Below are positions 47,880 through 59,865 of a DNA stretch of 64,000 nucleotides, piece after piece; positions within the stretch are counted from its first letter, which is position 1, and every line of letters starts with the position of its first letter. A program made the translations under genes and the position numbers. The DNA is from Bolinopsis microptera (lineage: Eukaryota; Ctenophora; Tentaculata; Lobata; Bolinopsidae): assembly GCF_026151205.1 (NCBI RefSeq), contig NC_087084.1:3442845-3506844 (forward strand), given 5' to 3'. The notes under the pieces were generated by a model. It searched no databases, was not told where the DNA came from, and worked only from the letters and a program-made list of their open reading frames with translations.

Positions 47880-49807
47880 CAGGGTGGCCCATAAGTGACT
47901 ACCCACACGCAACCTCTTAATAACTCACGTAATTCGTCTCCAAATTGCACCAAAATTTCAGAGATTATAGATATGGGTCAAACTTAGACTTCCTGAAAGT
48001 TTCGTAAGCCACGCCCAATTACAGTGGGCGTGGCGTGACACTCCCTCTTTTTCACTATTGTCTTCACAAAATGAGAACGCTTTAAGCTAAGAACTCAAAA
48101 TTTTTTGCACACATTTGGCTTGATAATTAAAAACTTTTCCAAAAGTTTCAAGTTCATTGGTTTAAATATGGCTGAGTTATGACCATTTTAAAATCCATCG
48201 GATATGTGATCCGAGCACTCAGTCAGTGATATTTGCACTCAATTAGTGATCTCGTCACCCAATCTGATCAAGAGTAAGGCGTTAGCGTGTATTAATGAGG
48301 TTCATTAGGCTTTGATTGGATACCGATGATGACTTTGCTAGAAAGGGAAACACAAATTTTTAGGATAAAAACCAGATCGTGACCTTTTCAGGAAAAGCCG
48401 TTCTCTCCACCACTTCATCCGGTCTAGTAGAGCCCCAGTGAATTGCATTCTGGGAATTGACATATCCGTTTATATGGCCTTGTCGATGTACCAGATTTCG
48501 TCCTCAAAGTAGGGATCCACATTGTGCTTGGACAGGAATGTGTTGGCGAAATCTATCCTCGATTGGAAATCACGGTCCAAAAGTTTGTGTTTCTTTGTGA
48601 TTCGGTAGGCCCGGTTAGAAAGGTCTTGCTTTAGGATTCGCTGAAGGGTTCTGCTGATGTCTAAGGCAGGAGCTCGTTTCCGGGTGCCAATCTTAGGTGT
48701 GTCCATCACGTCACCAACAACCATCGTGATGTTTTCTACAGTCCTCGCAGTTCGTCTTCTGCCGATCGTGTGCAGAAAACGTAAACTTGATCTTGTGATG
48801 AATGTCAAAGCAGCTTTTCCGGCAAGGGGGTGGTCGGTTGAATTTCATCTGAAATTGTCGTTTAATCTGAGGGTAGAACTCCCCATTTTCTTTCTTCAGG
48901 TAGACGAACAATCGTTGTTCTGCAGTAAAGGGAGGATAGTGAACCATTTTCGATGATTCAATGGATGGTTCATTCCTTTTTTATTGATTGTAAGGAACCT
49001 GTGACTAGCAGGGCTAACAAGCCCTGAAATGGTGACACCACCATAAATTCGTGTGATAGCGTTTTAGGTGCAGTCAGCTGTATAGGCCGGCCCATAAGCA
49101 GGCTGCAACCAATCAAGCGGTGCATGTGAGCCAAACAGGCCATTAACCAAGTGACGAGATCACTGACTGAGTGCTCGGATCACGTATCCGATGAGTTTTG
49201 AAATGGTCATAACTTAGCCATATTTTAACCAATGAACTTGAAACTTTGGGAAAGGTTTTCAATTATCAAGCCAAATGTGTGCAAAAAATTTTGAGTTCTT
49301 AGCTTAAAGCGTTCTCATTTTATGAAGACAATAGTGAAAAAGAGGGAGTGTCACGCCACGCCCACTGTAATTGGGCGTGGCTTACGAAACTTTCAGGGAA
49401 TCTAAGTTTGACCCATATCTATAATCTCTCAAATTTTGGTGCAATTTGGAGACGAATTACGTGAGTTATTAAGAGGTTCAATTAAACAAATAATCAATTA
49501 AACAAATAATCAAAGTTTTAGCACATTTTACAGCATAAAATTTAAACAAATGAAAACATATAATGCTCTTAGTGGTAAATGGCCGTTTGTTCTGAGCTGT
49601 ATGATTTTTTGACAATCAACTAGCGGGGCAAGGAATGTACTGGCTGGTAGCTTTTGTACACACCAAAACGCTAGTCTGGTTGATTAATGACCAAATTAGA
49701 GGCGTTGATAGGAAGGCATTATAATTTGTGGGTGTAAGAGGGAATATTTGGCATGCATTATTCTAGCAGCTGAGTTGCGTGTGGGTAGTCACTTATGGGC
49801 CACCCTG
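47880..49807 (-). mobile_element. Tc1/mariner-type DNA transposon with long terminal inverted repeats
   Basis: The ends are CAGGGTGGCCCATAAGTG and its complement, flanked by TA on both sides (47878-47879 and 49808-49809), as for Tc1/mariner insertions. The inverted repeats extend about 350 bp inward (for example GCACACATTTGGCTTGATAA on the left against TTATCAAGCCAAATGTGTGC on the right). The right repeat is interrupted by about 290 bp of foreign AT-rich sequence (about 49480-49770). It encodes only a broken transposase. A right-hand portion of this element is copied at 52121-52280 and 56081-56847. Confidence 0.86.
48470..48947 (-). pseudogene. Broken mariner-family transposase
   Basis: The first frame (from the ATG at 48947) starts with a helix-turn-helix region of the type in mariner transposases with a DUF4817-like N-terminus (FTAEQRLFVYLKKENGEFYP, then FNRPPP). 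Near 48790-48800 the reading must switch to another frame, which carries the second DNA-binding part (ALDISRTLQRILKQDLSNRA) and ends at TAG just after DEIWYID, about where the first catalytic Asp of the DDE/D domain would lie. The rest of the catalytic domain is missing, so it cannot work. Confidence 0.75.
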
Positions 49808-51698
49808 TATAAGGTTAGACACCTATAAGTAATCTTCTGTCAATAAATAAATAAATGAAAACGGTATTTAACTTATATGTTATAAAATGGTCAACTAAAA
49901 ATAAACTTCCATAATTTCACATCACAACAACATGCAGTTCAGGCCGTTGCCCATCACTCCCCCACTTTTTAAGATCTGGGAGTGTTATGCCAAGCTTCGC
50001 ATACGAATATATCATATATATAATTCAATTATGCATAATGACTTGCAAAATGTAGCGATTTCATTGGACGAGAGCAACTGTTGGCGACGTTTGACTACAA
50101 ATGGTAGCGTTTGATCGAAAACCTGGTTTCAACCCCCCTGTGAACTGCTACAAACTGGCACTGGCTACTACAAACTGCTACTAACTGCTGCAAACAGCAC
50201 GCGAATGCGTGGGCGCGATTGCAGCAGTAAGTCCAGCTTTGTATCAGGTTGTGCGGCGAGCCCCACGGTCGTTTCACTATAGTGACGATACAGGGGAGCC
50301 GCGCACTCGTGCGCGGCGGGTCATACAACGTATGACAAGTCCAGCTCGGAGCGCATTTTTGGTAAATTTTAAACCTGCAATAATATTCAAATTTTAGGAA
50401 TTTTTACAGAAACATTTTGGAGGACTTCGACGCGCCGCGCAAACTAGCATTCTTGCTTCGCCGAGCAACGATCTCGACGGATTGACATCGTCAATCAAAG
50501 GAAAATTATAAATTTCCTCCAAAGCAAAAGATAAAGAGGGGACAGCAATAAAAGTTTGACTATTTGAATAATTTTTGAGGACATTAGAAGATCGAAAATT
50601 TGTTAGCACTGCTGTAAGTAGTTTGCTCTATCCAGAGCCCTTGCGCTTGCAGTAGCGCGCCTGAAGTGGCGCGAAAGCACATGGTTAGGTGAAATTATAC
50701 GTAGTGGAATAAATATTAATGACCCCAAGAATGACCCCAGTATTGGGGTGCAACTCGAAAGCCGCGCGGTACAGCTGCTTAACGGGTGATGATTGTAAAA
50801 TATATATTTCAAGACTGTCTACGAGTCCGACTCGGCGCGCGTCTTAGTAGGTTAAAAACCAACAATACAGCTGCAAACTCGTGCACGGCGGGCCTAGTGG
50901 CCTTTTTCATGTCATAAGTTGTATGACCCGCCGGTTCTCAACAATTAACAATTAAAATTTACCTTATTCGATGCAATGTCAAATGTATTTTCGAACGCAT
51001 CGATTTTGAATTACTCTATATAATAATATTACATAAAATAATACTGTCCGTCAAGCTCATTTTGCCTTTTAAAAAGAAATTTATTGACTAATAGCTCATA
51101 CTGGAAAAATATCTCGTAACTGTTAAATTATGTAGTATATGTAGCTTCAAATAGAGTTGAGCGTTTTGGTAAATTTTAAGCCTAAAATTATTATTTGACA
51201 GCATTTTTTCCAAATTTTAGGTATCTTTAAAACAAAAAATTACAACAATATTCTCCAGAAAGGGGGCAGCAAAAAAATGCCTGACCTCTTAAATAATTTT
51301 GAAGGACATGACTAGAACTAGAACTTTTAGGCCGAGCGTGCTAAATCACTCTACAGTCGCTCTTCGAGATTGTTCTTAAAGGGCCCCCGACAGTTGTAAT
51401 CAACTTCTATCGATGTATTTTCGGACGCTGATTCCGAATCACCCCCCATGACATAGGGGTATAATGCTCCCCTGACGAGATATTGACGAAAAACTGTCTC
51501 GATCACGTGATATGACCGTATAAGGAAGTTAGTCTAATTTCTCGTTAGGGTTAGGGTTTCAGCATATGCTTTTGCTAAGGATTGGGTTGGGGTAAGGGTT
51601 GGGATCAGATTAGAGGGTTAGGGTTTCGAATAGTCGTTCAGGACCAGCTAGAGAACGGGTTGAAAAAGTCACGTGACAGTCGAGCGTACAGTGATAAA
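49041..51698. repeat. Segmental duplication, copy 1
   Basis: 49201-51698 matches 56241-58327 almost base for base (offset 7040, then 6629 after a gap). Copy 1 holds 411 bp (about 50497-50907) missing from copy 2. The segment covers the right half of the mariner element and 1.9 kb of other sequence, including a family P repeat (50241-50336), an arm of the 25861 element (50772-50862), and short TTAGGG-type tracts near 51545. No gene recognised. Confidence 0.9.
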
Positions 51699-52280
51699 GG
51701 CCATAATCTTTCGCAAGCTCTTTAATATCCACCTTGAAGCCACATTTTATATCCTTGAACCACACAATATAAACTAAAGCATGTTTTAGTGTAGACTTTT
51801 TGTCACAACAAGACTGCAACCTATAGTAACAACTATAAACAGAACCCCTAATGTCTACTAACAAATTTCTTCTAGTCCTAAAATGAGCCCTGTCTCTAAA
51901 AACCTAACTGAACTAGCGTTTCGGTGTGTGCAAAAGCTTTCAGGCACGCGCATTCCTTGCCCCGTTAGTTACCTGTCCTTCCAAAACCAAACTAGCAGTC
52001 AAGGACAAAAAGTCATACACCAAATGGGCATTATATTTTATGAATTGTTTTACATCTTTTTATTCTGTAAAATGTGCTAAAATTAAATTTCTTGTTTCAT
52101 TGAATTTCTTGTTTCATTGACCATAAATTCGTGTGATAGCGTTTTAGGTGCAGTCAGCTGTATAGGCCGGCCCATAAGCAGGCTGCAACCAATCAAGCGG
52201 TGCATGTGAGCCAAACAGGCCATTAACCAAGTGACGAGATCACTGACTGAGTGCTCGGATCACGTATCCGATGAGTTTTG
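51696..52280. repeat. Direct repeat flanking the retrotransposon, left copy
   Basis: This ~585-bp segment is repeated at 55656-56240 (offset 3960), so the retrotransposon lies between two identical direct repeats. Its last 160 bp (52121-52280) also equal 49041-49200 of the mariner element. It includes the unrecognised FQARAFLAP peptide-coding stretch. Confidence 0.9.
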
Positions 52281-55200
52281 GTGCATCAAGGAATCTATAG
52301 ATTCTGATAGATTCTATGATAATAGAAACCAGGAAGATGCCTTAATTGCATCATATGCCCTTGTACTTGAACGTTGCCGTCGCTACTCTAAACTCGAGTT
52401 CTTAAATGCAATCAAGCAGCTCAATTCCTCAAAAAAATCTATGTTATCAACTTTATTCTACAATATAGATGGAAACGCATCTAACTTTGATAGCTTCCTA
52501 ATTGAACTCAAAAGTATAGGGCACTCGTTTGATATGATTGGTCTTGCTGAAACCAATACTGATCCTGCACAGCAGGGCCTGTACCAAATTCCATCATACA
52601 CAGGATTCTATCAAGAAACATTGGCAGGTAAGAAAAAAGGCACAGGTGTTGCACTCTATGTATCTGACCATTTAAATACTGTGGTCTTAGAAAACGTATC
52701 ACACTGTACTACAAATATTGAGAGCCTCTTTGTTGAAACCACAGATAGCGCAGGCAGCAAAATTGTTCATGGAGTCATTTACCGACCCCCTAATGGCTGC
52801 TTTGATAGCTTTTGTGAAACCCTGGAACTACTTGCAAAGCAGCTAAATGGGAAATCTGTCAATTTGTTGGGAGACTTTAACTCAAACATACTTAATATTT
52901 CTACCAGTTCCCAGCTCTTTGAGGATACTTTATACAGAAACGGCTTTTACCCGACTATCTCCATTGCAACACATTTTCGTCAAAACTGTAAAAGTTCCTG
53001 CATCGATAACATTTTAACAAATAAAATTGAGAATATAGTCTTATCAGGTGTTATTGAAGAACGGCTTGGTAAGCATGCCCCTATATTTACCTTCACTTCA
53101 GTAGAGACCCCTCGCAGTACAGAGCCTCAGAAACATGTCCGCTATTATGATTACTCAAGTTCCAAATTGAAAAGCTTTGTAACTGAACTTGAGGTAAAGG
53201 TAAACCAGCTCACTCCTTCAACAAAATTTGATGAGTTTACGGCATGTTTTGACCAGACACTTGACAAACACTGCAAACTGGAGGTACCGAAAGTGACAAA
53301 AAGAACTCCCAAACTTAACCCATGGATTACAGACAGTATCATCCAGTCTGTAGAAAGAAAGCATGAACTACGTAAGGAGTGGTCTGACACCGTTACCAAT
53401 AAGAACCCTGGTGGTAATATCTTGCTATACCAAGTATTTAGTGATTATCGTAGGATGCTCAAAGCTATCATTAAAGCTGCCAAACGTTGGCATTACTGTA
53501 ACGAAATTCTAAACAACTGTGAAAACAGCAAGAAAACCTGGCAAATTATTAACGAACTCAGAGGCAAAAAGAAGAGGCAAACCAAGCCCCCATTTATCAT
53601 TGATAACCAAAGAATAGTTGATAGAAGAGCAATTGCTAATGGATTCAATGCTTGGTTTGTCTCTATTGCACCAAAGCTGAATGAGACACTGAATAATCTA
53701 TCTAATGGCCTGCCTATATTACCCATGAAAACTTTCTATGACTTCCTGAACCCAAGAAATGAAAAAAATATTAGGTTAGAAGATTGCTCCTCGAACGAAA
53801 TATTGAAAATCATAAGAGAGTTCGAAAATGGTAAAGCCAGTGACATTCCCATAAGTGTAATAAAAAAGTCATCTCATGTAATTGCACCTGTATTATCGAA
53901 TTACTTCAATATCCTTATGACCCAAGGTATATTTCCTGATGTCCTGAAAACTGGTAAAATAACACCTGTATATAAGAAAGGTAACCCAGAAGAAATCGAG
54001 AACTACCGTCCTATCTCCACACTGTCCGTCTTCGGTAAGATCTTTGAAAAGCTCATATATTCTAGAATATACGGATTTGTTAGCTCCCAGGGAGTTATAT
54101 CGAAGACACAGTTTGGATTTAGGAAATCTCACTCTACATCTCATGCAGTCAATTACTCTGTAGATTTAATTACGAAATCTCTTAAACTTAAGAATCATGT
54201 TTTAGGAATATTCATTGACCTTAGCAAAGCTTTTGACACCATCGATCATTCAACACTTCTTATAAAATTAGAGGGATGTGGAGTGAGAGGAGTTGCAAAT
54301 AACCTCATAAAAAGCTACTTAACAAACAGGCAACAATACACTGAAGTTGTAGGAGAAAAATCAGATACCCTATCTATTCAATTTGGTGTCCCACAGGGTT
54401 CAATTCTTGGACCTCTCCTATTTCTTCTTTATATGAACGACATCACAAACAGTTCTAAACTAGGATCATTTGTTACCTTTGCTGATGATACTAATATATT
54501 TGTTGTCGGCAAAACAAAACGTGAGGCATATGAACGAGGAAATGAGCTTTTGTCATCATTACAGTCTTATATGAGAGCGAATAAGTTACATATAAACATG
54601 TCCAAGTGCTGCTACATACACTTCAAACCCAACATGGCAGGTTCTAAGTCAGAGATTTTATCACACCCTGAACCTGTACTAACTATAGACAACTATCCAA
54701 TCAAAAAGGTTTCATCCGCAAAATTTCTGGGTGTTATAATTGACGAGAACCTATCATGGGAAGATCACATTAAAGCTCTTAAGCGAACCCTAAATCATTC
54801 CACATCCACTTTATGTAGACTTCGCTGCTCCCTTCCAGAATTTCTACATCAACAATTATATTATACTCTGTTCGAATCACATCTTTCCTACTGTATATCT
54901 GTATGGGGTGGGGCAGCTAAGCAACGTATAAGCTCAATATTTACTGCTCAGAAGTACTGTCTCAGAGTACTATTTGGTGATAGGCTGGCGTACCTTGATA
55001 AGTTTAAGACTTGTGCACGTACTAGGCCTATAGGACACCAGAAACTTGACCAAAAATTCTTCATAAAAGAACACACCAAACCGATATTCAAGCATAATAA
55101 TATTCTAGCTATACAAAATCTCTATACATACCACAGTTACCTCGAGCTCTACAAGATAATGAAATTCCGTGCTCCCATATCCCTATATGAGGGTTACACA

Positions 55201-55446
55201 TGTTCGTCGAGGAAACCCTGCCTTCTTATCTGTCAGGTAGACCCACCTGACAACCACAACACTAGGTCAACCAAAATTTTTAACATTTTAACCCCAAAGT
55301 TCAGAATGACTGACTTTACTACTAGTGTAATGTGCTTGCGAGGAAAACTTAAAAGTGCGCTATTAGCCAATCAGCATAACCACGCCCTGCTTGATTGGAC
55401 CGTAAAAGATTTTGACTGCACAAATATTATTTTCCAAACATTATAA
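52231..55446 (+). CDS. CR1/Jockey-type non-LTR retrotransposon polyprotein (endonuclease + reverse transcriptase)
   Basis: The frame is open for 1071 codons with no stop or frameshift. The first ~17 codons come from flanking mariner-derived DNA and the first ATG is at 52441 (codon 71), so the true 5' end is probably missing. Domains in order: apurinic-type endonuclease (LAETNTD near residue 105, GDFNSNI near 214, KHAPIF near 285) and reverse transcriptase (ITPVYKKG near 577, YRPIS, FIDLSKAFDTIDH near 662, GVPQGSILGPLL, FADD near 750), then a C-terminal region of unknown role. No RNase H or ORF1 was seen. All three catalytic Asp are present, so the enzyme may still be active. It nicks DNA and copies its RNA at the target. 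Confidence 0.93.
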   Translation: MTRSLTECSDHVSDEFWCIKESIDSDRFYDNRNQEDALIASYALVLERCRRYSKLEFLNAIKQLNSSKKSMLSTLFYNIDGNASNFDSFLIELKSIGHSFDMIGLAETNTDPAQQGLYQIPSYTGFYQETLAGKKKGTGVALYVSDHLNTVVLENVSHCTTNIESLFVETTDSAGSKIVHGVIYRPPNGCFDSFCETLELLAKQLNGKSVNLLGDFNSNILNISTSSQLFEDTLYRNGFYPTISIATHFRQNCKSSCIDNILTNKIENIVLSGVIEERLGKHAPIFTFTSVETPRSTEPQKHVRYYDYSSSKLKSFVTELEVKVNQLTPSTKFDEFTACFDQTLDKHCKLEVPKVTKRTPKLNPWITDSIIQSVERKHELRKEWSDTVTNKNPGGNILLYQVFSDYRRMLKAIIKAAKRWHYCNEILNNCENSKKTWQIINELRGKKKRQTKPPFIIDNQRIVDRRAIANGFNAWFVSIAPKLNETLNNLSNGLPILPMKTFYDFLNPRNEKNIRLEDCSSNEILKIIREFENGKASDIPISVIKKSSHVIAPVLSNYFNILMTQGIFPDVLKTGKITPVYKKGNPEEIENYRPISTLSVFGKIFEKLIYSRIYGFVSSQGVISKTQFGFRKSHSTSHAVNYSVDLITKSLKLKNHVLGIFIDLSKAFDTIDHSTLLIKLEGCGVRGVANNLIKSYLTNRQQYTEVVGEKSDTLSIQFGVPQGSILGPLLFLLYMNDITNSSKLGSFVTFADDTNIFVVGKTKREAYERGNELLSSLQSYMRANKLHINMSKCCYIHFKPNMAGSKSEILSHPEPVLTIDNYPIKKVSSAKFLGVIIDENLSWEDHIKALKRTLNHSTSTLCRLRCSLPEFLHQQLYYTLFESHLSYCISVWGGAAKQRISSIFTAQKYCLRVLFGDRLAYLDKFKTCARTRPIGHQKLDQKFFIKEHTKPIFKHNNILAIQNLYTYHSYLELYKIMKFRAPISLYEGYTCSSRKPCLLICQVDPPDNHNTRSTKIFNILTPKFRMTDFTTSVMCLRGKLKSALLANQHNHALLDWTVKDFDCTNIIFQTL

Positions 55447-55655
55447 CTGGCTGTTCACACACATCTCAATTAAATTCCTCTAGGCTACTGTTTTCCAAGT
55501 CTTGTCCTGTGAGTAAAGAATGTGTGAGAAGGTATTAATAAAATAAATGTATATTTTTTGAATTTTTAAATCTAATCTGAGAATGAAGTATAAAGAAATT
55601 TTTAATTAGCACTGTATAGTTTAAGATATTTATAGCTTATTATAACCATTGATAC
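55447..55655 (+). other. 3' untranslated tail of the retrotransposon
   Basis: AT-rich sequence between the stop codon and the right direct repeat, including AATAAA-like text near 55540. There is no clear poly(A) run, which fits CR1/Jockey-like elements that end in short repeats or none; the exact end is inferred. Confidence 0.5.
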
Positions 55656-58327
55656 AAAGGCCATAATCTTTCGCAAGCTCTTTAATATCCACCTTGAAGC
55701 CACATTTTATATCCTTGAACCACACAATATAAACTAAAGCATGTTTTAGTGTAGACTTTTTGTCACAACAAGACTGCAACCTATAGTAACAACTATAAAC
55801 AGAACCCCTAATGTCTACTAACAAATTTCTTCTAGTCCTAAAATGAGCCCTGTCTCTAAAAACCTAACTGAACTAGCGTTTCGGTGTGTGCAAAAGCTTT
55901 CAGGCACGCGCATTCCTTGCCCCGTTAGTTACCTGTCCTTCCAAAACCAAACTAGCAGTCAAGGACAAAAAGTCATACACCAAATGGGCATTATATTTTA
56001 TGAATTGTTTTACATCTTTTTATTCTGTAAAATGTGCTAAAATTAAATTTCTTGTTTCATTGAATTTCTTGTTTCATTGACCATAAATTCGTGTGATAGC
56101 GTTTTAGGTGCAGTCAGCTGTATAGGCCGGCCCATAAGCAGGCTGCAACCAATCAAGCGGTGCATGTGAGCCAAACAGGCCATTAACCAAGTGACGAGAT
56201 CACTGACTGAGTGCTCGGATCACGTATCCGATGAGTTTTGAAATGGTCATAACTTAGCCATATTTTAACCAATGAACTTGAAACTTTGGGAAAGGTTTTC
56301 AATTATCAAGCCAAATGTGTGCAAAAAATTTTGAGTTCTTAGCTTAAAGCGTTCTCATTTTATGAAGACAATAGTGAAAAAGAGGGAGTGTCACGCCACG
56401 CCCACTGTAATTGGGCGTGGCGTACGAAACTTTCAGGGAATCTAAGTTTGACCCATATCTATAATCTCTCAAATTTTGGTGCAATTTGGAGACGAATTAC
56501 GTGAGTTATTAAGAGGTTCAATTAAACAAATAATCAATTAAACAAATAATCAAAGTTTTAGCACATTTTACAGCATAAAATTTAAACAAATGAAAACATA
56601 TAATGCTCTTAGTGGTAAATGGCCGTTTGTTCTGAGCTGTATGATTTTTTGACAATCAACTAGCGGGGCAAGGAATGTACTGGCTGGTAGCTTTTGTACA
56701 CACCAAAACGCTAGTCTGGTTGATTAATGACCAAATTAGAGGCGTTGATAGGAAGGCATTATAATTTGTGGGTGTAAGAGGGAATATTTGGCATGCATTA
56801 TTCTAGCAGCTGAGTTGCGTGTGGGTAGTCACTTATGGGCCACCCTGTATAAGGTTAGACACCTATAAGTAATCTTCTGTCAATAAATAAATAAATGAAA
56901 ACGGTATTTAACTTATATGTTATAAAATGGTCAACTAAAAATAAACTTCCATAATTTCACATCACAACAACATGCAGTTCAGGCCGTTGCCCATCACTCC
57001 CCCACTTTTTAAGATCTGGGAGTGTTATGCCAAGCTTCGCATACGAATATATCATATATATAATTCAATTATGCATAATGACTTGCAAAATGTAGCGATT
57101 TCATTGGACGAGAGCAACTGTTGGCGACGTTTGACTACAAATGGTAGCGTTTGATCGAAAACCTGGTTTCAACCCCCCTGTGAACTGCTACAAACTGGCA
57201 CTGGCTACTACAAACTGCTACTAACTGCTGCAAACAGCACGCGAATGCGTGGGCGCGATTGCAGCAGTAAGTCCAGCTTTGTATCAGGTTGTGCGGCGAG
57301 CCCCACGGTCGTTTCACTATAGTGACGATACAGGGGAGCCGCGCACTCGTGCGCGGCGGGTCATACAACGTATGACAAGTCCAGCTCGGAGCGCATTTTT
57401 GGTAAATTTTAAACCTGCAATAATATTCAAATTTTAGGAATTTTTACAGAAACATTTTGGAGGACTTCGACGCGCCGCGCAAACTAGCATTCTTGCTTCG
57501 CCGAGCAACGATCTCGGCGGGCCTAGTGGCCTTTTTCATGTCATAAGTTGTATGACCCGCCGGTTCTCAACAATTAACAATTAAAATTTACCTTATTCGA
57601 TGCAATGTCAAATGTATTTTCGAACGCATCGATTTTGAATTACTCTATATAATAATATTACATAAAATAATACTGTCCGTCAAGCTCATTTTGCCTTTTA
57701 AAAAGAAATTTATTGACTAATAGCTCATACTGGAAAAATATCTCGTAACTGTTAAATTATGTAGTATATGTAGCTTCAAATAGAGTTGAGCGTTTTGGTA
57801 AATTTTAAGCCTAAAATTATTATTTGACAGCATTTTTTCCAAATTTTAGGTATCTTTAAAACAAAAAATTACAACAATATTCTCCAGAAAGGGGGCAGCA
57901 AAAAAATGCCTGACCTCTTAAATAATTTTGAAGGACATGACTAGAACTAGAACTTTTAGGCCGAGCGTGCTAAATCACTCTACAGTCGCTCTTCGAGATT
58001 GTTCTTAAAGGGCCCCCGACAGTTGTAATCAACTTCTATCGATGTATTTTCGGACGCTGATTCCGAATCACCCCCCATGACATAGGGGTATAATGCTCCC
58101 CTGACGAGATATTGACGAAAAACTGTCTCGATCACGTGATATGACCGTATAAGGAAGTTAGTCTAATTTCTCGTTAGGGTTAGGGTTTCAGCATATGCTT
58201 TTGCTAAGGATTGGGTTGGGGTAAGGGTTGGGATCAGATTAGAGGGTTAGGGTTTCGAATAGTCGTTCAGGACCAGCTAGAGAACGGGTTGAAAAAGTCA
58301 CGTGACAGTCGAGCGTACAGTGATAAA
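55656..58327. repeat. Direct repeat right copy plus segmental duplication copy 2
   Basis: 55656-56240 equals 51696-52280, and 56241-58327 equals 49201-51698 less 411 bp. Differences are few; one example is GGCGTACG at about 56429 against GGCTTACG at about 49389. The deletion joins ACGATCTC directly to GGCGGGCC at about 57515. Copy 2 ends at GTGATAAA and runs into unrelated sequence (TCATCATCCC), whereas copy 1 runs into the left direct repeat. Confidence 0.9.
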
Positions 58328-58682
58328 TCATCATCCCTTTTAGGCAGCAAAACATTTAGCGGGCGGTGGCTCATATTAGTACATTTCAATCCCGGTTCTG
58401 CGACTGGTGCATGTAATTGATATTTTATGCGGTAAAAAGTATCGATTAGGGAATTTTCAGAACTTTGTCGTCAAAGCAAATCAAATCCATACTTACTACA
58501 TGGAACTAGACGAAGATAATTAGAACATTCCTTGCTACACTCTCCGGCGCTCGAAAAGGGGTTGCAGCGTGTGCCAAAACAAACCTTGTTTTTTATGTTT
58601 ATTAGAATATAGCTTCGACTAGCTTGTGTCTAGTCCCTTGTAAATATTTCATATCTCTCTCCTATCAGCTACGGGTAAACCG

Positions 58683-59584
58683 CCCCTAAAATGTCACCTG
58701 TTTTTTGGGCCCAGATTGCCGAGTTAGGGCTAAATTTACAGGGTTCTGAAGTGTCTAGGAATAATATTTAAACCTTTTTCTAGCCTGCCAGGAAGATTTG
58801 GAAATTTGAAAATAAAATCAGGTACAATTTTTTTGACGTTGAAATGGAGTCACTTTTAAAACACCTCCCCTAAAATGTCAACTCTATATGTGTGATAATT
58901 ACAAAATGTACAGGAGGCCTGATTTATATTTTGTCACTAGTACTATTTGTTTTGTCTTATTAAAACATTAAGCTACTTGAAAACATTCACTCACTAAAGG
59001 AAGTGCCTCAAAACCGTAATTACCCCCTAAAATGTCACATGCACCACCCCTAAAATGTCAGCTAAAACAGGTTGTGTAGCACTCAGAATGTTGCTCAATT
59101 ATTAATTTTAACCACTTCTGGGACAAATATAACCTATTTCTGAGAGGTGTTGACCAGAATTTCTCTCTCTGTTGAAAAAAAATGGTGGAATTTAGTCAAT
59201 TTACTTTTTGTGACTTTTTGGGGACTTTTTTTTGAATACCCAGAACTTACGGCAAAACAGTAACTCAGTCAACAAAATTTACACCTGTAGTTAGATTATC
59301 TAGTTATAAACTAACAATTGACACAAAGGAAATGGATTCAATGTGATTTTAACCTAATGCAAATTGCATGTTTTAATTGCATTTTTTGGGATTTTTAACA
59401 TCATCCTGCATTTTGGCAATTTTAGTGACCTGTAGTTAACTAAGCCAACCCAGTAATCGATCTGACCTTCTCTATAGACTAGATTCGACTGCTTTTAGCA
59501 AAATTGGTTGTCAAAAACTACTAGTTTATGGTAAACCTATGATATGCCCCCTAAAATGTCATTTTTTTCTCCCCTAAAATGTCA
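58683..59584. repeat. Six dispersed copies of CCCCTAAAATGTCA
   Basis: Exact copies start at 58683, 58867, 59025, 59047, 59548 and 59571, all in the same orientation, inside otherwise unique AT-rich sequence. Spacing is irregular (184, 158, 22, 501, 23 bp), so this is not a simple tandem array. No ORF of note covers the region 58328-59860. Confidence 0.85.
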
Positions 59585-59865
59585 AATTTGTTGTTTGTTC
59601 GCATGGTGTGCGATAATAGCTCTTGTTTTGGCACTTGTTAATTATTAACATCAACTATTAACGATATGTGTAGTAGGGACTGGTTACACAGGCCTGTTTG
59701 CCGCGATTTACGAGCTACATATAATAATGTATTCACAAGGTCATAAAATGTATTGATAATTACTCATTTGACACCGTATCCTTAGATCCTTAGAATGTAT
59801 GCTGCATGGTTGGGCTGGATGATAACAAGAATTTCGCCGCGGTAACACCACGCACGATCAAATTT

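Noticed and set aside
51545..51650. Telomere or chromosome end (TTAGGG-type tracts)
   Set aside because: Only a few degenerate units occur, embedded in the duplicated segment with unique sequence on both sides.
51696..56240. 585-bp direct repeats as LTRs of a retrovirus-like element
   Set aside because: The enclosed protein has an apurinic endonuclease and non-LTR reverse transcriptase, no integrase or protease, and part of the repeat is internal mariner sequence.
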